From Plazaster borealis (lineage: Eukaryota; Echinodermata; Asteroidea; Forcipulatida; Labidiasteridae), in assembly GCA_021014325.1 (NCBI GenBank), contig CM037462.1:8972501-9036500 (forward strand): a stretch of 64,000 nucleotides of DNA. The letters run 5' to 3'. Positions 59,101 to 64,000 of the stretch are shown piece by piece. Both the position numbers and the translations under genes were made by a program. Each line of letters starts with the position of its first letter. The stretch's first letter is position 1. The notes below the pieces were generated by a model. The model did no database searches, had not been told where the DNA came from, and saw nothing but the letters and a program-made list of their open reading frames with translations.

Positions 59101-59498
59101 TCATTAATGTTTGGAGTAATTACCAAAGGTGTACCCTCCCTTTAAAGGTATAAGCCCAAGATTTCCGAAAATGTTCCAATACACGCAAGACTTGCACGGT
59201 CCATTCCGTTTTCTTCACTCATGAGGTATGTTGGTACTTGTAGAGATTGCCATTGCAAACGAAAACCCGGTGCTGCATACTCCAAAGGAGTTTTAAGAAA
59301 AACCTTTCTCCTGATGAACAGTAGGGGTAGTATTGGTATACAGCGCCTGGACAATAAAAATGCCTAATATTTTATATCTTCATTCTTCTAATTACAATAT
59401 TTTTCTTTCAGTCGCCACTGGATTGGCTTTTAAACTCAAAGCCGCATCCTCCCATCCACTGGCCTCTTCTTTTTCTAAATGTCAGTGGAATGGAAAAG
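38107..59498 (+). CDS. RANBP3: RANBP3-like protein, N-terminal exons (3' end outside window)
   Basis: Exons: 38107-38134, 38251-38298, 50487-50578, 51546-51591, 54514-54630, 56113-56142, 57539-57616, 58298-58390, 59412-59498, continuing beyond. They code 206 residues so far, with consistent phase and GT-AG junctions. Recognition rests on PSSFVFGQNMESRVLKRPAE (42-59) and FKLNPPTLVHGKA (127-139); human RANBP3 has an N-terminal FVF block and FRLKPPTLIHGQ in the same order. RanBP3 is a nuclear cofactor of the CRM1/XPO1 export receptor that binds Ran through a C-terminal Ran-binding domain. That domain is not in the window. FVFG is an FG-type motif and KRPAEEQLDKK may serve as a nuclear signal. 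Exon 5 encodes ten glycines in a row. Every junction shown except exon 3/4 (phase 0) is phase 1. The start is the first ATG of exon 1 (A-rich context). Confidence 0.85.
39800..39930. repeat. Half of the palindromic MITE, fused to the LINE 3' end
   Basis: AACTAACACGGTCGGCCATTTT and upstream AAAAGTAGAATACAATGATC match one arm of the element at 29143-29375. It directly abuts the LINE remnant. Confidence 0.7.
39930..42055 (-). pseudogene. Broken LINE (CR1/jockey-type) reverse transcriptase
   Basis: Minus-strand pieces in order: 42055-41048 (pre-RT region and RT start, with SFRPVSNLSFMSKIVEKVV and SAYRKYHGTES), 41121-40693 (DLSAAFDTIDH, GVPQGSVLGPLFF, catalytic YADDT), and 40537-about 39930 (LHWLPVCQRIKFKI and the C-terminal part). 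The frame is broken by a 4-bp tandem duplication near 41047-41058, a stop just after the YADDT block, and another stop plus shift near 40617. The endonuclease ORF part is missing 5' of 42055. It is a dead, 5'-truncated copy in RANBP3 intron 2, opposite to the gene. The clade is not certain. Confidence 0.88.
42475..42610. repeat. Foldback MITE around CCTAGGATCGATCC
   Basis: Inverted words GGATCGATC, GTCCTAGGATC and GACTCGTCCT recur, bounded by two TTTTGTGAAATCGA copies (42495 and 42600). It is related in its ends to the MITE at 20028-20176. Confidence 0.6.
43860..44170. repeat. Dispersed repeat, relatives at 55445 and 56525
   Basis: GCCTGATGCTTTTGTT, GTAAGGGCAAGGCAG, GAGGGAAATTTAAAT, CTCTGGAGCATTTCA and AGGGCACCAAGGCA recur in order at about 55449-55560 and, less closely, at 56550-56690. 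Confidence 0.75.
44333..44707. mobile_element. Intact TTAA-flanked MITE (AGGAACRTTACAG termini), 375 bp
   Basis: Exact TTAA lies at 44333-44336 and 44704-44707. The inverted termini are AGGAACGTTACAGAACTGG and the complement of CCAATTCTGTAATGTTCCT. The interior holds the palindrome ACGCTCATGAGCG-like CGCTCATGAGCG, TTTTCACTATTTTCTCATGA and GGTTTGTCAGTTTATG. No coding capacity. Confidence 0.9.
44800..44905 (-). repeat. Fragment of the CAGGGCTYGAATTT MITE family
   Basis: GACCACTGGACTTGTCC, TGGTCCAGTGTAAAATTC and CAGCCCTG match the 28140-28546 element in inverse orientation. Confidence 0.65.
45000..46290. other. RANBP3 intron 2, no gene seen
   Basis: Only short open frames are present. Many TACATGTAC words occur (44945-44985, 45260-45280). 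Nothing could be assigned to a gene or clear element. Confidence 0.4.
46300..46395 (-). repeat. tRNA-derived SINE fragment
   Basis: On the minus strand: box A-like TGGTTTAGTGA near 46367-46357 and box B GGTTCAAATCT (46322-46312), with AATGGCAAAGG before box B as in the 18-kb SINE head. Confidence 0.65.
46494..46666. mobile_element. MITE with TAGACCTYATGCA termini nested in another repeat
   Basis: Left TAGACCTTATGCATTGACGTC and right GACGTCATGTGCATGAGGTCTA are inverted ends. The interior has a CGCGCGGCGC patch and CTTTTGACCTCTAAACGAGG. It splits the repeat shared with 27565-27945, whose uninterrupted form shows the pre-insertion sequence. Relatives are at 16830-16985 and 60812-60960. Confidence 0.8.
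47822..48125 (+). repeat. tRNA-derived SINE with a long-variable-arm tRNA head
   Basis: Box A TGGCCGAGCGG (47833-47843) and box B GGTTCGAGTCC (47897-47907) are textbook. The 53-bp spacing fits a Leu/Ser-type head. The body then has CCTTCGGATGGGACATTAAG and GTAGGTCCC, a conserved-looking core seen in several marine-invertebrate SINEs (from memory). A functional tRNA is unlikely because the ends do not pair. Confidence 0.75.
48340..49060 (+). repeat. Uninterrupted copy of the 12.1-14.1 kb dispersed repeat
   Basis: It contains CGCTGAACACATAACGATCACGAT, TTTATAGGCTTGTAGTCTTT and ATTGAACGCTAGAGG in the order found on the right side of the 12.4-kb hAT element, then AATGTTTTTGATCAAATGC. Here no hAT element intervenes. 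Confidence 0.7.
49060..50480. other. RANBP3 intron 2, end; no gene seen
   Basis: A GC-rich stretch at 49850-49910 contains GGGCCCTGGACCCCGGCC and a short inverted CTTCGCGCTGCGCGCTCG. A 14-bp direct repeat of TTGCACTCCCACTTT occurs at 49943 and 49965. No coding signal. Confidence 0.4.
51070..51275 (-). repeat. tRNA-derived SINE head split by an insertion
   Basis: Box B GGTTCAAATCC (51091-51081) and box A TGGTCTAGTGG (51250-51240) lie on the minus strand about 150 bp apart instead of about 35-45. The extra DNA (about 51125-51230) has CCCAGGCACTTCCCC and CAGTGTCCAGACTGG. It is an interrupted copy of the 18-kb type. Confidence 0.65.
51918..52270. mobile_element. TTAA-flanked MITE with perfect 22-bp inverted ends
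   Basis: TTAA lies at 51918-51921 and 52267-52270. The termini AGGGTGTGTACAACATTGG... and ...CCAATGTTGTACACACCCT are identical as inverted repeats, so this is probably the youngest copy of its type here. It carries the ATAACAAACCTGTGAAAGTT box. Confidence 0.9.
52735..53136. repeat. MITE-derived repeat, paralogue of 22085-22510
   Basis: Collinear blocks are as listed for the 22-kb copy; it ends in CTCCCTTTAA near 53133. Confidence 0.75.
53957..54070 (+). repeat. Short direct duplication, period about 74 bp
   Basis: CACACTTTCCAACTGGGGAC followed by CTTCACCCAATTGGA occurs at about 53957 and 54031. It lies in RANBP3 intron 4. Confidence 0.85.
55445..55560. repeat. Dispersed repeat, relative of 43860-44170
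   Basis: It shares the blocks GCCTGATGCTTTTGTT, GTAAGGGCAAGGCAG and CTCTGGAGCATTTCAA with the 43.9-kb copy. Confidence 0.75.
57628..57725 (+). repeat. 49-bp tandem duplication next to the RANBP3 exon 7 donor
   Basis: Two copies start at 57628 and 57677 (GTCTTTTTGTTTGTCACCCT...GGTTGGCAT) and differ at one base. They begin 11 bp into the intron. Confidence 0.95.
57720..57900 (+). repeat. tRNA-like SINE
   Basis: Box B-like GGTTTGATTCC at 57771-57781, with an upstream head containing TGGCTGGCCAGTGC as a weak box A. The body includes TCCTGGTCCTCTGGTTTCCC. It lies in RANBP3 intron 7. Confidence 0.5.
58423..58545. mobile_element. Small foldback MITE (GGCTCTGCTTAC arms)
   Basis: GGGCCCAATTTCGTGGCTCT.. 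on the left is answered by ..AGAGCCATGAAATTTGGCCCT on the right; CTTACCGCGGAATTCTG is answered by CAGAATTCCGTTGTAAG. It sits 30 bp after the exon 8 donor. A decayed relative is at 59708-59790. Confidence 0.85.
58790..59145. mobile_element. TTAA-flanked MITE
   Basis: TTAA at both ends. Termini AGGCAGGGTATACTTTTGG and the complement of CCAAAGGTGTACCCTCCCT. It contains ATAACAAACCTGTGAAAATT, and matches the 17.6-kb element through much of the interior. Confidence 0.88.
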
Positions 59499-59999
59499 GT
59501 AAGGGGTCGATGACCCATACCTTGCCCGATAAAAAATATGAAATAAACTCCCCCACCACCAGCAGTTTGTATCCGCTAGAGCTTCTTTTATTTCAAGATG
59601 TACAACCCACTTCTTTCATTATTTTAGCGGCGTTTAGTTCAAACTTCCTTGATGTGAACTTTACTAAAAGACAAATTCCCTGCTAACCTGAGAAATACGT
59701 TTGATGTAAGCGCGGAATTCCCTGCTTCCAAAAGCGCCGATTCTTTGCTCATGGTAAGAAGAGCCATGAAATTGGGACCTGGAGGTTACCAGCCAAATTA
59801 CCACTGGTGCTCTGTTAGGTTTTGCTTAACAGAGATATTTCCTGTGTCAATATTTTCTGCTTCAGAGCTCTATGACAATGGGCCCAGGGCAATGAAGACC
59901 ATATCTTCTGTTACCTCTGAGCAATTCCGGAAGGTCTGAAAATTCTATGAAAAAGGCAGTTTCGAATTACGGCTATGGCTAGATTGCCGAATAAATCAT

Positions 60000-62900
60000 G
60001 CGTTGAAGTACGGCCTAAAATTATTCAAAGCGTCTTGGCACACTGTACCCGATAATGGCCTAGTTATTTCACTTTATTATGCGTCACAAAAGAAGCGCTG
60101 ATTATCTTTAATTCCCAGGCAATGCAAACCGTTTCAGCAGATCAGCTGATTTGCTCCTTTTCTTTTCCCTCTTGGTTTTGTGTGCCATAGAAACCTGAAA
60201 AACACTGTACCAAGAAAGTTGCCTGCATGTTCGTATTCCAGATTTCCAGTTATTCCACGGTTAAAAGCATTTACCCCTTGGCCTGCAGCATATTTTGTTG
60301 TTGGTATCAAGACCTAATGCACATGATGTCACTGAAGTAAGGCGCCCTCAAGGATTGTTAAATTTGCCCTCCCCTGCGCCATTATGGGAAAGCTCCATTA
60401 AAGAAAGAGGCCAGAATAATGCACCCTTTTGGTCTTTACCAACTCACACCTGTTATCTCCATGTAATTCCTTTTCCAAACAGTGGGGCCTAATATTATAA
60501 TTGGATCAAGAACACACCAGTAGTGCTGATGACTGCCCCAGGCAAATTAACTGCTCATCCACTAAGTTTAATGACCCAAGTAATGTCAATGTAAACACAC
60601 TCACTCACTGAAAAGGATGTATAGTTTCAGAGTTTTGGTGGCTAAACTCGGAAATTCTTGAATGGAGCTTTCCCGCAATGGTTGCTTGAACAAAGCTGTA
60701 TGTTTCGTTGTTGTTTTACCTCCAAGAAGGCAGCGGGATGACATCAGTGCACAAAAGGTCTCTCACTGTCTATCGCTGTCAAATGTGAAGCAGGGCTGTC
60801 CCAATATAGACCTCTTGCATATGATTATTTTACGACCTCAAACAGCGCCCTCACTGAGGTCAAAGGAAGACCTATCATTAGCTGATGAGAGCTGTGCGCG
60901 CTGCAGATACATGGCGCATGTTTCCATTGCTTAACCTCATGGATGGCGGCCTATGCAAGTTGTCTTTCCTGGAAAATTTGCTGGAGGCTTGAAATGAAAT
61001 ACTGAAAAGAGTGGGTCCTACATCTGATAAAGCATGTGATTTGGTTTGCGTTATTTTGGTTTGGACAAATCCCAAGATGGGAATGTTGCATCTAGCATAA
61101 TGAACTTCAATTTTTTTATTTGCAACTCACTTTACGAAGTTAAAACATTATATGCGGAGTGCTCTGTGCCAATTTTTTTATAATCCAGTGATTTGATTTG
61201 GTCTTTGAACCCTAGTCAAGCTTGATACTGCAGCAGTTAGGCTAATTGTTCCAGGTCCTGGGTTCAAACCCAAATCTGTGGATTTCATTTGGGCAAGAAG
61301 TACATGTAATTTTAGATGAGCCATATTTTTTTATTTTAACCCTCCTACTCTTGGTAACATTTGCCGGCGAGTTGACCAACCAATTGAAACCATTTAACCG
61401 CATTGGTAGGGTATGGTGGCACATCTGTGCACAGTACAAATTGTACTGTGAAGATGTAGCCACCACATGATAGCATATTGCAGGCTGGCATAGTTTATCT
61501 TTCATTTAAAACCACAGTGGATGAGGTTGAATGGTCAGACAGTAGGAGGGTTTAATTGATGCAAGCAAAATTCTCTCCCTGCTTTGAGGGGGGGGGGGGC
61601 ACACCCATATTGAGGGCTCAGGACTTTAAGGATGTTGCACAGGTTGTATGGATTTCATAAAATTGCTTTTGCATACTTTGGAGCTCCTTGTAAATGGAGT
61701 TTGTTGATCAAGAGTGGTCTCCAAAGTAATTGTTTGTCAAAAAGAAACAACCATTTATTTTTTCAAATTTAGACACTTTTTGTTTTAATTTAACGCCCTT
61801 ATTTTGATCATTACGGATATGAAATATCAAAGCCGACAATATACACCGCGGTAGGTATTCAAACCTTGTTCGTTTGTTTGTCCATGAGTTTTATTACAAG
61901 AAAGGTAAGTCGTATCCCGAAGCTGCAGTATCATTGATTTTGTTTTCTCATCAAAACAGCTTCTCATGATTTATTTACATCTATTTTCACATGAGCTCAC
62001 GATGCTTAATTGGGGTCTTTGTAGGTGGATACAAATTGTTGTGGAAAAAAATTGAGTGTAAAAATTGGCTGATGAATTATTGGTGAATCTTCCCCAGTGA
62101 AACCCCCCCCCCCATACTTCACCCATAATCATGTTAATGCCTTTGCATGGAAAAGACTAAATTTATGTTCTTATTTGTTTTGCCATTCCTGATCAGAGAT
62201 CCGATGATAGGAATTAGACCGCATTCACAAATGTATGTGTAGCCCCCTTTTAATCGTGCAGTTTCAATTTTCGATTGCTGTGCATCAATGCAATGTGAAT
62301 CAAACTGAGGCTTGAGTCTGCAATTAGTCTGGTGCCCGAGTTACACACCCACATCAGAGAACTTTTCCTAGCTTCTCCTTCCCATGTGAACATGATCTAA
62401 CTGCAGGAAGGATACCACACAAATGTGAAGCACACAAGTTGCTTTTTATAAGCTAAGCAGATATTAGCAAGGAACTTGTCCCAGGCACTGTACAGCATGT
62501 TTCATTTTGGCTTATACATGTAACCTGTTTATGCTAAGCAAATAATTGTCTGCTTAGCAAATTCTTTTGACCAACAGCTTTTTCCCACAGAAGCTACATT
62601 AAGCAGGCGTGATAGTGAATAGTCTGTTTGTAAACAAATTTTGTGTACTCCACCAAAAAAAAACAGTTAAAAAATTTCAAAAAATTCCAAGTTCTCTATT
62701 TAGGCCTAGCTAGAAAGCACGGACAGCGTCAAATTACCCTGGGTTGATTCTTTGAATTAAAAGAAAATCCATTAATGACTGTCCCTTTAAGAATTCCCAC
62801 AGGAATTTTAAATTATTCTCTCAGGCTTGTTGGGGTAATAGCCACTCCTGGATGAAATCTTTCATGTCTTTCACACATGGCTTGGCGAGTTGGACTAATC

Positions 62901-63330
62901 AGATGGCTGAGACTATTTAAAAGGGATTGTGTTCACAAACAAAAAATATCACTCGCTATTATAAAATGTACTGTTAGAAACAGTACGATGGTGTAAGCAT
63001 GTGCGTAGAATCTGAGGGTGTTACTGATTGGTTTTAAACAGAGCCATGAAAGTGGACCCAGTGTTATTAAAATGGCCCCTTTTTGTTTTCCATGGTAAAG
63101 GTATTGTCTGATTAAGATCAACCTATTACATGTATGTGGTGTGCTCATCATGTTCACTGAAGTCGACCATAATTGATGTTCATTTTATTAAAAGTTTGTT
63201 GCATTTCACTTCATGTTGCCGCTTTATTATTTCCCCTCCCTGCAAATGCATGGAGTGTTGCCAACAGCGCCCTCGCCTGGTAATGCATGGAGCGAATGCA
63301 ACGCAAGGAAAAACGCACAAACAAAGTTTG
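60000..63330. other. RANBP3 intron 9 (or beyond), no exon found
   Basis: I searched for an FVFG block or Ran-binding-domain-like exon and found none with splice sites. A MITE relative lies at about 60812-60960 (TAGACCTCTTGCATATGA...). Short tRNA-like box B fragments are at 58050 and 61259. Confidence 0.4.
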
Positions 63331-63333
63331 ATA

Positions 63334-63676
63334 TTAAAGGCCCTATACACTATTGGTAAGATCGAAAAACACAATGCTCACAGATTCACACATAACTTAC
63401 ACGATTTAAAGTAAGTAATGGTAGAAAGGGTTCCTTAAAATATTTCTGCCTAAATTGCTATCGTTTCTGAGAAATGAATAAAACAATAGTTTTTATCACG
63501 CGCGATAATTTGAAAAAAACAGAAAACACATAAGGTCTCTTTTCACTATTTTCTCGTGACCTCAATGACCAATTGAGCTCAAACTTTCACAGGTTTGATT
63601 GTTCATACATATGTTGAATCACACAAAATGTGGACACTGATTTTGAGCTGTTACCAAAAGTGTACAATACCTTTAA
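63334..63676. mobile_element. TTAA-flanked MITE
   Basis: TTAA at 63334-63337 and 63673-63676. Termini AGGCCCTATACACTATTGG and the complement of CCAAAAGTGTACAATACCT. The interior holds TTTTCACTATTTTCTCGTGA and CACAGGTTTGATTGTTCATA. Confidence 0.88.
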
Positions 63677-63806
63677 AATGGATGGGTTTTGCATAATGTC
63701 AAGAGTAGATTTTGGTGACCTTAAAACAATTAAGTGCAGTTATTTGTAAGAAATCAGAAATGTTACCCATTGAGAAAGACTCTGCTAATGTGGAAATTTT
63801 AGGCCT

Positions 63807-64000
63807 TTAAAGGCATCGTACATGTTGTGAGAAACGACTCCCTCTGAAGTAACGTAGTTTTTGAGAAAGAGGTAATTTCTCACTAAAATAATAAAAACTT
63901 CTTGCAAGAATTTTTTATTCCTATCTGAAAGCACACAAATCGTCACCGACGCCACGAACAGACACACACGTAGATACCAATAAAAAGTAGCAATCGGAGA
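63807..64000. mobile_element. TTAA-type MITE cut by the window end
   Basis: It starts TTAAAGGCATCGTACATGTT and continues with GAGAAACGACTCCCTCTGAA and AACGTAGTTTTTGAGAAAGA, which match the inverse of the right half of the 17.6-kb element. Confidence 0.65.

Noticed and set aside
59333..59686. 117-codon plus-strand frame over RANBP3 exon 9
   Set aside because: Only the part at 59412-59498 is in the exon. The upstream part belongs to the intron and the frame does not match the phase-1 junction from exon 8.
61246..61505. Overlapping frames on both strands near 61.3 kb
   Set aside because: The region contains a tRNA-like box B and repeated intergenic words (ACCACAGTGGATGA also near 32088). No exon signals were found.

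Overview
This is a eukaryotic (metazoan) genomic window: AT-rich, intron-rich, dense in MITEs and SINEs, with spliced genes and no operons. The repeat style (very frequent TAGGCCTA and TACATGTA palindromes, TTAA-flanked MITEs, tRNA-type SINEs) and the proteins suggest a marine deuterostome, most likely an echinoderm such as a sea star. That placement is inference; no taxonomic marker gene is present.

Layout. (1) 1-1.0 kb: possibly the last two exons of an unrecognised plus-strand gene. (2) 1.9-4.1 kb: a 70-bp tandem array and a repeat-rich foldback stretch. (3) 4.7-11.8 kb, plus strand: a five-coding-exon gene for a 1056-residue Roc-COR GTPase whose GTPase domain is interrupted, between the P-loop/switch I and the DxxG motif, by a hydrophobic domain with about ten predicted membrane segments. 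This is the most unusual thing in the window. (4) 12-19 kb: intergenic, with a hAT element nested in another repeat, several foldback MITEs and a SINE. (5) 19.3-35.4 kb, minus strand: a complete 12-coding-exon ALG6 gene (ER glucosyltransferase of N-glycan assembly, 516 residues), including one GC-AG intron and large repeat-filled introns. (6) 38.1 kb to beyond the right end, plus strand: the 5' part (nine coding exons) of a RANBP3-like gene, head-to-head with ALG6; a CTCF-like motif lies about 190 bp before its start codon. Its 12-kb second intron holds a broken LINE on the opposite strand. The Ran-binding domain is not in the window.

The three genes do unrelated jobs: membrane-associated GTPase signalling (inferred), ER glycosylation, and Ran-dependent nuclear export. 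Exon structures were built by hand from reading frame, splice consensus and remembered family conservation; no alignment or transcript evidence was used.
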